A stretch of DNA of 64,000 nucleotides. It comes from UBA5069 sp964560495. GTDB lineage: Bacteria > Chloroflexota > Anaerolineae > Caldilineales > Caldilineaceae. The stretch's first letter is position 1, and the number at the start of each line of letters is the position of its first letter. Where the stretch lies: assembly GCA_964560495.1 (NCBI GenBank), contig CAZLMM010000005.1:1-64000 (forward strand), in the 5' to 3' direction. Positions 52,325-61,274 of this stretch are shown here, piece by piece. A program made the translations under genes and the position numbers. The notes beneath the pieces were generated by a model, which was not told where the DNA came from, ran no database searches, and saw only the letters and a program-made list of their open reading frames with translations.

Positions 52325-54161
52325 ATGACAAGGATTGATAGAACTCTATGGAAGCGGATTCCAGGCGCCTGCTTGTTATGTCTCGCAATTTGGTTGTTCT
52401 CGCCTTACATCATGCCACCAAGTGCGATGGCTCAAAATGCGCCAGATCAAGGCGCCGCCACAACCTACCGCATCCACTTTCAGGGTCGCTTGCTCACCCC
52501 AGGCGCGGGCGCGCCCAAGCCCGACGGCGTCTATCCCATCACCTTCGCCCTCTATACTGCGAGCAGCGGAGGAAACCCCATCTGGAGTGAGACCAAGAAT
52601 GTGACGACCAGTAATGGGGGGGTCTTTTCCACATTGCTTGGAGACATCACCCCCCTGGTTCTTGGTCACTTCAATGGACAAGATTTGTGGCTGGGGATCA
52701 AGGTGAGCGCAGACGCCGAGGCGACCCCACGTCAACGCATCGCCTACACACCCTACGCTCTCTACGCCCCTGCGGCGGGCAACGCCGCGACGCTTGGCGG
52801 CAGCGCGCCCAATGCGTTCGCCGCCGCGTCCCACACCCACGCCGGCTCTGCCATCACCANNNNNNNNNNNNNNNNNNNNNNNNNNNNNNNNNNNNNNNNN
52901 NNNNNNNNNNNNNNNNNNNNNNNNNNNNNNNNNNNNNNNNNNNNNNNNNNNNNNNNNNNGCGGCACGGTGGCCGATGCGCGCATCGACGCGGCGATCGCC
53001 CGCGACAGCGAAGTTGTGCCGCTCGTCACCAGCAGCGGCGCATTTGCTCCGACGGCGCACACCCACGCCGGCTCTGCCATCACCAGCGGCACGGTGGCCG
53101 ATGCGCGCATCGACGCGGCGATCGCCCGCGACAGCGAAGTGGGGACGCTGGCCGCGGCGTCCGGTCTCATGGCGCCGAAGAGCCACAGCCACCTGGGAGA
53201 TACATGGAGCGGAACCGATACCTTTCTGAAAATCGAAGGGGAGACAGGAGTAGCGCCGCTGATCGTCAGCAACAGCGCCTTTGGCAACGCCATCCAGGCA
53301 ACATCGGTTGGCCCAGCGGTACAGGCGTCCTCCACCAACACAGATGGTTTCTATGTCCTCTCGGCAGCTGATGATGGTCTGCAAGTGACTTCAGCGAATT
53401 TCGGTCTCTACGTTGTCAACGCCACATTTCAAGGCGTTCTCATTGCCGACGCCGGCGCGTATGGCGTGCGCATCAATGATTCGGCGTCCGGCATCTATGT
53501 CGGCGCGAGTGAGACGACCTACATCATGGAAGCCGTAGACACGGCAGCGTTCAACACGCGCTTCACCGTGGAGCGCACCACCGGTCATGTGCGCGCCGAT
53601 GGCTCATTCCTTCCCGGCGGCGCCGACTTTGCCGAGATGCTGCCCGCCGTGAATGGATTGACGCCTGGCGATGTACTGGTCATTGGCAGCGACGGCAGGC
53701 TCACCCGTTCTACGAGCGTCGATGCAACGACCCTGGCTGGCGTCTATTCCACCAGGCCAGGTCTGGTGGGTGGACTTCCCGAAAACGGCGGCGTTTCACC
53801 AGCAAGCATGGATCCCGTCACGGAAGCAAAATTGGCAGGAGAGCCATTGCCGACGACAAACACTGTCAAAACCCCTACCGTAAGCGAATCCTCCGACCTG
53901 TTCACGGCTGCCTACAGAGATGATGGCCTGATTCCTCTGGCTGTCACGGGGGTTGTCCCAGTAAAGGCGAGCGCCGAAAACGGCGCCATTCAGCCAGGCG
54001 ACCTGCTGACGACCTCTGCGACGCCTGGTCATGCTATGAAAGCGTCGCCGGTGGAGATCGGCGGAGTGAGCATCTATCGTCCAGGCACGATCCTGGGTAA
54101 GGCCCTGGAACCCCTGGTTTCGGGAACAGGGGTGATCTCAGTGTTGCTGGTTCAGCGATGA
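52325..54161 (+). CDS. Exported repeat protein paralogous to 51106-52269, interrupted by an assembly gap
   Basis: A signal peptide ends near AMAQ (about residue 37), followed by the same N-domain as the previous gene (NGQDLWLGIKVSADAEATPRQRIAYTPYALYAP). Then 42-residue repeats carry HTHAGSAIT and GTVADARIDAAIARDSEV. One hundred N interrupt it at 52860-52959. The upstream and downstream frames differ by two, but removing the N joins them exactly (one base left of the gap plus two bases right of it make a Ser codon). The C-terminal 300 residues include GGADFAEML and DVLVIGSDGRLTR, then TTSATPGHAMKA. Likely a fibrous surface protein; the true copy number is unknown. Confidence 0.75.
52838..53140 (+). 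repeat. 126-bp tandem repeats containing a 100-N assembly gap
   Basis: A unit of about 42 codons (starting with the HTHAGSAIT codons) is seen at 52838 to the gap and from the gap to 53057; the next copy begins at 53058. Sequence on both sides of the N run meets inside one unit, so the gap probably hides an integer number of near-identical units. Confidence 0.75.
52860..52959. other. Run of exactly 100 N (scaffold gap)
   Basis: Exactly 100 unknown bases, the conventional length for a gap of unknown size, inside a tandem repeat. Confidence 0.99.
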
Positions 54162-54192
54162 GGAATTCACCGTGTTGGCAGGGAGCGCGACC

Positions 54193-56478
54193 GTGAAACA
54201 TTCAAGATTTATCGTCCTTTTGGCAGTCCTGGTACTCTGCCTGACCGCAACCAGCGTTTGGGCGCAATCGTCGCCCAACTTCGACGTGAGCCAGGCGGTC
54301 TTTGGCGGCGGCGGGCAGAGCCAATCGGCCAACTACCTCATCGAGAGCGTACTAGGACAGACTGTGGGGGATGTCGCCAGCAGCGCCAGTTTTCAGATCG
54401 CTTCCGGGTTCATCGGCGCTACGCCCAACGTGGACGCTGGCGGCGACGCCTTCGAGGCCGACAATTACTGTAACCAGGCCAAACCTGTCGCCGTGGGCGA
54501 CGCTCCCCAGGCCCACACGTTCCACCGGGAGGGCGACCAGGATTGGATCAAGTTCACGGCGCAGGCCAACAAGACCTACATCATCGAAGTAAAAAACATC
54601 GGCGCAAAGGCCGACGCCATTATCGTCCTGTACAATGACTGCACCGAAGCGCCCGCTGGCTCGGGGACAAACGCCTTTGGCAGCACCGTCACGTTGGAGT
54701 GGGATTCCACGAAAAACGGCGATTATGTGGTGCAACTGCAGCAGTTCGACCCGGCCAAGTTTGGCGCAGACGCTAATTATGAGGTGCGCATCTTGGTCGA
54801 TCAGACGCCGCCATCGGCGCCTGAAAATCCACGTTGCGTCTCACTCAACCCCACCACACTGGCAATCCAATGGAAGAAAAGCCCCGAGCGCGATGTGCGC
54901 AAATACCGCGTGCAATATACGGGCAATGTATCGGGGAATGACGATGTACAGGGCGGAAACACCACCTATTATGAACTGGGTGGGCTAACGCAGAATCAAA
55001 CCTACAATCTGCGCGTTAGCGCGGTCGACTTCTCCAATAACGAGAGTCCGCCCACTGGCATTGTTCAGTGTACAGCGCAGCAACCCACCGACACCGCAGC
55101 GCCCACATTCAGCCTTCAACAGCCGGGCGGCGGCGGAATCTACACCACAACGGCCAGCGTGCTCACTTTCGCCGGCCAGGCGCAGGACGCCACGGGCAAC
55201 CTGAGTCGCGCCCGTGTGCAGAACACGACCGCCGGCAAGGAGGGCAATGATTACAGCCTGACAGGTACGAGCGATGACTTCCGCGTCGAAGATGTGCCCC
55301 TGGCCGTGGGCGACAACAGCGTCCAGGTGTCGCTCATCGACGCCGCCGGCAACACGACCCAGCAGGCGGTGACAGTGCGGCGCATCGGCAACGTCTCCGG
55401 CGCGGTGATCATCATCGCCGGCCACAACGAGACCTTCGGCCTGCAAACCAACATCTACAACGCAGCCAATCGCGCCTATCGCATCTTCAAGAGCGCCGGT
55501 TTCACCGATGACAATATCTACTACGTCTCGCCGGCTGGTCAAGACGCCGACGCAAACGGCAGCAATGATGTGGATGCGGCGGCTAGTCCAGCCTCTATCG
55601 AAAACGCCGTCAAGGTATGGGCGAATAGCCGCGTCGGACCGGACAAGCCGCTCTTCATCTACATGATCGACCACGGTTTCACCGAGAAGTTCTGCGCCAG
55701 CGGCTGCAACAGCGGCCCGGTTTCGCCCAAGTCGTTGGACACCTGGCTGCGCGACCTGGAAACAGCCACCGGCGTCACCGAAGTGACTGTCGTCATGGAA
55801 GCCTGTCAATCGGGCAGCTTCATCGACCGCGACGGCGCGGTCGAACCGGTGGAAAACAGCCTGGCCAAAGCCGGGCGCGTCATCATTACCTCGACCGGGC
55901 GCAACAACAACGCCTACGCCTCGGCTTCGGGCGCGTACTTCTCCGATGCGTTCTTCTCTTGCCTGGCCGACAGCAACGACCTCAAGACCTGCTTCGAGGA
56001 GGGCAAAGCCGCAGTGAGCACCGCCGGCGTGGCCCAAACTCCTTGGCTGGATGACAATGGCGATGGCATTGCCGACGCGGGCGACGGCTCGATTGCCCAG
56101 GACCGGGTAGTCACGCGCTTCTTCAGCTCCGTTCGTCCCGTTATCACCCAGACATCCCTCGACCGTCAAGGGGCAAACGGCGTCTTAGCGGCGACCGTCA
56201 ACGCCGGCGCCGAGGAGGTGACGTTGGTCTACGCGGCCGTCTATCCGCCTGGTTTCCAAGAGCCGACCGACGTAACACTCAACCTGGCTGTGCCGACTGT
56301 GCGCCTGGAGCCTGTCGCAGGTCAGGATGGCAAATATGAATTCCCATACACGAATGGATTCCCGCTTGAGGGCGACTACCGCATCGTTTTCTACGCACAA
56401 GATCGCATGGGCATCAATGCTGTGCCCAAGCTGGTGGGCGAATCACAGAACGTCTATTTGCCCCTGGTGGCAAGATAA
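54193..56478 (+). CDS. Secreted C13 (legumain/caspase-fold) peptidase with PPC, FN3 and Ig-like modules
   Basis: 761 residues from a GTG at 54193, with AGGGAG 7 nt upstream; the GTG at 54172 is an alternative. A signal peptide ends near SVWAQ. Modules follow: an N-terminal segment with SANYLIES and SASFQIASGFIG, a PPC-like beta domain (GDAFEADNY...DWIKFTAQANKTYIIEVKN), a fibronectin type III domain (ENPRCVSLNPTTLAIQWKK...GLTQNQTYNLRVSAVD), an Ig-like domain, then the C13 domain. Its catalytic His494 (YMIDHGF) and Cys538 (MEACQSGSF) match the legumain dyad. The tail ends with a beta domain and YLPLV. It probably cleaves peptides after specific residues outside the cell. Confidence 0.85.
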   Translation: MKHSRFIVLLAVLVLCLTATSVWAQSSPNFDVSQAVFGGGGQSQSANYLIESVLGQTVGDVASSASFQIASGFIGATPNVDAGGDAFEADNYCNQAKPVAVGDAPQAHTFHREGDQDWIKFTAQANKTYIIEVKNIGAKADAIIVLYNDCTEAPAGSGTNAFGSTVTLEWDSTKNGDYVVQLQQFDPAKFGADANYEVRILVDQTPPSAPENPRCVSLNPTTLAIQWKKSPERDVRKYRVQYTGNVSGNDDVQGGNTTYYELGGLTQNQTYNLRVSAVDFSNNESPPTGIVQCTAQQPTDTAAPTFSLQQPGGGGIYTTTASVLTFAGQAQDATGNLSRARVQNTTAGKEGNDYSLTGTSDDFRVEDVPLAVGDNSVQVSLIDAAGNTTQQAVTVRRIGNVSGAVIIIAGHNETFGLQTNIYNAANRAYRIFKSAGFTDDNIYYVSPAGQDADANGSNDVDAAASPASIENAVKVWANSRVGPDKPLFIYMIDHGFTEKFCASGCNSGPVSPKSLDTWLRDLETATGVTEVTVVMEACQSGSFIDRDGAVEPVENSLAKAGRVIITSTGRNNNAYASASGAYFSDAFFSCLADSNDLKTCFEEGKAAVSTAGVAQTPWLDDNGDGIADAGDGSIAQDRVVTRFFSSVRPVITQTSLDRQGANGVLAATVNAGAEEVTLVYAAVYPPGFQEPTDVTLNLAVPTVRLEPVAGQDGKYEFPYTNGFPLEGDYRIVFYAQDRMGINAVPKLVGESQNVYLPLVAR

Positions 56479-56614
56479 GCTAGAGTATCTATCTTCCATC
56501 TGCCCTTTCAAGTATTGGCAGAATCACGATGAGAAATAAATTAGGACAGGCTTTATCTCATCGAAACCTATTGACTGGCCCTAAAATAATCCGTTCACAC
56601 AGGGATCAGCACTG

Positions 56615-59600
56615 ATGTCGCAGAAATCGCCGACCAGCAAAGCACCCATTTATCAGCATGGATCTGGCGCGTTGTTTGTCGCCGCCTTGATTGTTTTGGC
56701 GATAATAGGCGCAGTGAGCGTCTACGCGCAAAACAACGCGCCCACTGCCTGGCCCGGCAGCGCAACTGCCTTCTCTGGCCGCGCCTTGATTCGTGACATC
56801 ACCGGAACATCGTCACCGCTGAAGAGTGACCGCCTGGTGTTCGAGATGAGCGACGCTCCCTTGCCGCCCGCCAATCGCAGCGTGCGTTGCTACATGCTCA
56901 ACGCCGCGGGCAAGGGGCAGCTTTGTCCTACTCCCCTGAACATCACTGGCAGCACAGTCAATGTAAACGTCGATTGGCCGGGTCGAAATCTTGTCGCTGA
57001 CTTTAGCGCCGTGCGCCTAATGCAGGAGAGCGTGCTCTTTAGCGCCACGTTGCCGGTGCAGGCCCTGGCCCACATCCGCACAGCCGTGAGCAGCGCGGCC
57101 GACACGCCCGGCCAGGTGAGTTACAGCGCCGGGCTCTACACCCAGGCGGAGATCATCGCTGCGCACGCCGGTTTTGCCAAAGAGGCGGCGGACGACGACG
57201 ACCTTTTGGCGGTCAGGCAGCATGCAGAACACGTGCTCAACACGCTCTATGGCGAGTTGGACCCACGCTTCGGCGACCATGACAACGATAGCATTGCAAC
57301 GAATCCTGGCGACGGCTACGGGCTGCTACGCTACAGCAGCAAACTAAAGGAAGTCATGCAGCAGGTCGCCGCAGCTCCCGATGCGACCGCCGCCATGATT
57401 GCCCGCGCCCAAGATGTGCAGACCACGCTCAATAACATCGGCCTTTCCGATGGGAGCGGAACCTGGGCGCCGTTGTTGATCGCCCGCGCCAGCGAAGTGC
57501 TCTCTGCCACGACAGCGACAGCCGCCCAAACGCCAGCGACGCAAATGCTCGCCATCGCCAACCGCATCTTCAATGGAGAAGACCTGGATGATGATGGCGA
57601 AGCGGAGCCGATTGCCAATGAAGGCGGCGCCAAGACCGCCCGGCGCTATGCCCAGCGCACGGCGGATTATCTGCCTGGCTCTGGCGGGATATCCGGCAGC
57701 GTGCAACACGTGGATCTTGGCGCCACGCCGGCGAATGACGCGCTGCGCTTCGTCCTCTCTGGGTTGCCCGTCGCCGCAGCAGAGATCAACCTGAATGAGA
57801 GCATCTACGCCTATTTGTTGGATGCCAACGATGCCTGGATGCCCATCGGCCCGGTGACCGCCTCCGGTGCGACCATCGACGCCACACTGCCTGTCACCGG
57901 CATTGACGTCATCGCCAGCTTCGACACGCTCTATGTTTCGGTGGGGGTGATCTACGCCGATGGCTCTGTGCCCGAGGCTGCCCTTGCGCCCCTGCGTCAG
58001 GCGCTCTATAAAGCGCCAGGCACCCCGGCGACAGCCCGTGATGTGAACAGCTCCGCAGAGGCGGCTTTGACGATCAGCGCGCCGCGCGTCATGCCTGCGA
58101 CCGATCACAGTCATCATGTTGCACACGGAGACGCCATGATCCACGCCGGCGCTATTCAGGAGGTTGTTCTTGTCCCAACAGACACTGACGCTGACGGCAA
58201 GGGTCATGCAGTGGGCTTGCTGAGTCAGGCCCAAATCATTCGTCAGCATGCCGGTTTTGCACAAGGCTCTGTCTCCGCCAACAGTCTGTCTGGCGCCAAG
58301 CAGCATGTGGAACACGTGTTGAACACACTCTATGGCGCGGCGGACCCACGTTACGGCGATCAGGACGGGGATAGCATCGTTACCAACCCAGGCGATGGCT
58401 ATGGCCTGTTGGCCTATCGCACCGGACTACGGACGCTCATGCAGACGCTGCAAACTGATGCGAACGCAACGCAGGCGATGAAAGATCGGGCAGCAGAGGT
58501 GATTGTCACACTGGATAACATCGGCGACTCGAATGATGACAAATGGGCGGAGCTGTTCATCGCACGTGCTCAGGAGGTGCTGAACGCTGCCAGTGTCACC
58601 CAGGCGCAGACGCCGGCGAATCAGATGGTGGCCATGGCCGAGCGTATTCTCAACGGCGAAGACCTAAACGATAACGGCAAAGTTGAACCGCTGCCTAATG
58701 AGGGCGGGTCGCAGACCGCCTATGTCACCACACAGAGCGCCCTCGATATGGCGCTCACCTTGCGCTTCACACCGGACACAGGCGGCGGTAATCCAACAGC
58801 GACGCCCACCAACCAGCCGGGCAATGGCGACGCTTTTGAAAACGATGACACATGCCAAAACGCCAGCACCATCAACCCAACCGGCGCCATCCAGAACCAC
58901 ACTTTCCACAAGGAAGGAGATGTGGATTGGGTCAAATTCACCGCCAAAGCCCAGAAGACCTATATTGTCGAGCTGAACAACCTGGGCGCCAAAGCTGACG
59001 GCACGATCACCCTGCACAATGCCTGTGGGACGGATCCCGACGCGACAGCGAACAACGCCTTCGGCAGCGTCGTGACCCTGGAATGGGATTCAACCAAGAA
59101 TGGCGATTATTTCCTGGAGCTTCGCCAATTCGACCCCAGCATCTTTGGCAGCGATGCCAATTATCGCCTGATCGTGACAGAAGACAACACACCGCCTACG
59201 CCGCCCGGCGACCTGCGCTGTATCGCCTCGAGCCAAACCGCAGTGGGTTTGCAGTGGAAGCGCAACACCGAACGCGATGTGGTCAAGTATCGGGTCACTT
59301 TCCGCAATGAAAACGCCACCGATTCGGGAAACCGAGACATCAACGACCCCGAAGCCACATTCATGGAGCTCACCAACCTGACGCCCAACGAACTATACTT
59401 CTTGAATCTTGTGGCAGTAGATTATTCCAACAACATCAGCCCGCCGTCGGGCGAAATTCCCTGTCGCGCTGCGACGCCGAATGACGCAACGCCGCCAAGT
59501 GTGACAGTGCAACAGCCGACGGCTTCGAGCGTCTTTAGCACAACCGCCAGTATCGTAACCATCAGCGGCGTTGCCCAAGACGCAACGAGCAACCTGAGCC

Positions 59601-60874
59601 GCGTGCGAGTGCGCAACCTCACAAACGGCGCCGAAGGCACGGACTTCACCTTGAGCGGCGCCAGCGATGATTTCCGCGTCAAGGATCTGGCGCTCCAGGC
59701 GGGCGATAATACGTTCCAGGTCACGGTCATCGACGAGGCGGGAAACAGTAGTCAGAAGACATTGACAGTGAAACGCCAGGGCAGCAGCGGCGGCGCAGCG
59801 CTCATCGTGGCCGGGCACAATGAGACCTTTGGCTTGCAGACCAACATTTACAATGCGGCCAACCGGGCTTATCGTCTCTTCCAGACAGCCGGCTTCAGCA
59901 AGGACAACATCTTCTATATCTCGCCCACGGGCCAAGACGCCGACGGTGATGGGAGCAACGATGTCAACGCTGCGGCCAACCCGACAGCAGTTATCAACGC
60001 CATCACTGGCTGGGCTGCGCAAAATGGTCGCACAGGCCCTGGAAAGCCCTTCCATGTCTACATGATCGATCACGGCTTTGAAGAAAAGTTCTGCGTCAGC
60101 GGCTGCAATAGTGGGCCTCTAACGCCCAAACAATTGGATGACGCCCTGCGCTCCCTAGAAACTGCCACTGGCGTCACAGAGGTGAACGTGATCATCGAAG
60201 CCTGCCAGTCGGGCAGCTTCATCGATCGCTTCCAGAGCGACATCGAAAACACCCTGGTCAAGCAAGGGCGCGTCATCATCACCTCCACCGGTCGCGAGAA
60301 CAACGCCTATGCCTCCGCCGAGGGAGCGTTCTTCTCCGACGCTTTCTTCTCGTGCATGGCCGACAGCGGTAGCCTGAAGGGCTGCTTCGACGAGGCGACC
60401 ACAGCAGTGGGTGCAACCAAAGTCGACCAGACGCCCTGGCTGGATGACAACGGCGATGCACAATTCACTGACGCCGACGGGAGCGTGGCGCAAGGACGCA
60501 CCTTCACGAAATTCTTCGCCTCGACGCGCCCGGTTATCGCCAGCGCGACCCTTGACCGCCAGGGAACGAGCGGCGTCATCTCCGCCGTTGTGCAGGAGGG
60601 GTTGGATGAAATCGATCTTGTGTGGGCGGCCGTCTTCCCGCCGTCCTTCCAAGAGCCGAGCGATGTCACGATCAATCTGAACGCACCCATTGTGCGGCTG
60701 GAGCAAAGCCCGGATGACAGTACGCGCTACAGCTTCAACTACACCGGCGGCTTCTCGGAAGATGGAGAATATCGTGTGATCGTCTATGCGCAAGACACAG
60801 GCGGCATCCATGCAGCGCCCAAAACCGTGGGCGATGTGAATGGCATTTACCTGCCAATCATCGTCAACAAATAG
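56615..60874 (+). CDS. Large secreted C13 peptidase with two copies of an unknown N-terminal domain
   Basis: 1419 residues. One N-terminal hydrophobic segment (about 18-40) ends near VYAQ. Two copies of an unrecognised helical domain follow, at about residues 172-352 and 529-710, sharing HAGFA, QH-x-EHVLNTLYG, NPGDGYGLL and LIARASEVL/FIARAQEVL motifs. Then come PPC (about 739-852), FN3 (859-952), Ig-like (958-1056) and C13 (from about 1059) with His1153 (YMIDHGF) and Cys1197 (IEACQSGSF). The last module ends YLPIIVNK. It shares the whole PPC-to-end layout with the gene upstream (about 137 bp away), so the two are paralogues, the larger having gained the N-terminal duplication. Confidence 0.85.
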   Translation: MSQKSPTSKAPIYQHGSGALFVAALIVLAIIGAVSVYAQNNAPTAWPGSATAFSGRALIRDITGTSSPLKSDRLVFEMSDAPLPPANRSVRCYMLNAAGKGQLCPTPLNITGSTVNVNVDWPGRNLVADFSAVRLMQESVLFSATLPVQALAHIRTAVSSAADTPGQVSYSAGLYTQAEIIAAHAGFAKEAADDDDLLAVRQHAEHVLNTLYGELDPRFGDHDNDSIATNPGDGYGLLRYSSKLKEVMQQVAAAPDATAAMIARAQDVQTTLNNIGLSDGSGTWAPLLIARASEVLSATTATAAQTPATQMLAIANRIFNGEDLDDDGEAEPIANEGGAKTARRYAQRTADYLPGSGGISGSVQHVDLGATPANDALRFVLSGLPVAAAEINLNESIYAYLLDANDAWMPIGPVTASGATIDATLPVTGIDVIASFDTLYVSVGVIYADGSVPEAALAPLRQALYKAPGTPATARDVNSSAEAALTISAPRVMPATDHSHHVAHGDAMIHAGAIQEVVLVPTDTDADGKGHAVGLLSQAQIIRQHAGFAQGSVSANSLSGAKQHVEHVLNTLYGAADPRYGDQDGDSIVTNPGDGYGLLAYRTGLRTLMQTLQTDANATQAMKDRAAEVIVTLDNIGDSNDDKWAELFIARAQEVLNAASVTQAQTPANQMVAMAERILNGEDLNDNGKVEPLPNEGGSQTAYVTTQSALDMALTLRFTPDTGGGNPTATPTNQPGNGDAFENDDTCQNASTINPTGAIQNHTFHKEGDVDWVKFTAKAQKTYIVELNNLGAKADGTITLHNACGTDPDATANNAFGSVVTLEWDSTKNGDYFLELRQFDPSIFGSDANYRLIVTEDNTPPTPPGDLRCIASSQTAVGLQWKRNTERDVVKYRVTFRNENATDSGNRDINDPEATFMELTNLTPNELYFLNLVAVDYSNNISPPSGEIPCRAATPNDATPPSVTVQQPTASSVFSTTASIVTISGVAQDATSNLSRVRVRNLTNGAEGTDFTLSGASDDFRVKDLALQAGDNTFQVTVIDEAGNSSQKTLTVKRQGSSGGAALIVAGHNETFGLQTNIYNAANRAYRLFQTAGFSKDNIFYISPTGQDADGDGSNDVNAAANPTAVINAITGWAAQNGRTGPGKPFHVYMIDHGFEEKFCVSGCNSGPLTPKQLDDALRSLETATGVTEVNVIIEACQSGSFIDRFQSDIENTLVKQGRVIITSTGRENNAYASAEGAFFSDAFFSCMADSGSLKGCFDEATTAVGATKVDQTPWLDDNGDAQFTDADGSVAQGRTFTKFFASTRPVIASATLDRQGTSGVISAVVQEGLDEIDLVWAAVFPPSFQEPSDVTINLNAPIVRLEQSPDDSTRYSFNYTGGFSEDGEYRVIVYAQDTGGIHAAPKTVGDVNGIYLPIIVNK

Positions 60875-60961
60875 GGCAACATGATAGCTTTTGCCCGTCG
60901 CAATCAGGTATACTGATCGCAGGGCCCAATCTTTCGTACTCGTCCATTACAGCTATCGTAG

Positions 60962-60980
60962 GTGCGGTTCGTAACCGCAC
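60962..60980. repeat. GTGCGGTT stem-loop, REP-like
   Basis: An 8-bp perfect stem around a 3-nt loop. It lies in the 400-bp gap between the large C13 peptidase gene and the C25 gene. Confidence 0.5.
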
Positions 60981-61003
60981 GTGCCGTTCTATACTGCGGT
61001 TGT

Positions 61004-61048
61004 TTTGAGACCAGGAGTTTTTGGCCTGCGAAAACTCCTGGTCTCAAA
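61004..61048. repeat. 18-bp perfect inverted repeat
   Basis: Arms 61004-61021 and 61031-61048 (GAGACCAGGAGTTTT core) enclose a 9-nt loop. A T-run follows neither strand closely except the TTTT inside the stem, so it may be a repeat element or a terminator for the upstream gene. The rest of the gap to 61274 appears non-coding. Confidence 0.65.
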
Positions 61049-61274
61049 CAGAGCAAAGTATAAAAGTATAGCCGTCAAATTTCTGTCAAAAAAGTGCGGG
61101 CAATTGTTTACAAAGTTGTCTATCCTGGACGTCAAAGAGTTGAGAACCGCAAAGCCTGTGTCGTAAGTCACACCCAAGCAGATATCTGCGCCACAGGTGT
61201 TTCAGCCAATCTAGCTTACGATCATCTTACTTGGCGGCGGTTGACAGCGCCCGTCGTCCCTGGCAAAACAAATC

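Noticed and set aside
51106..54161. Prophage tail-fibre genes
   Set aside because: Repeat motifs resemble tail fibres, but both proteins have signal peptides and no capsid, terminase, portal or integrase gene lies nearby.
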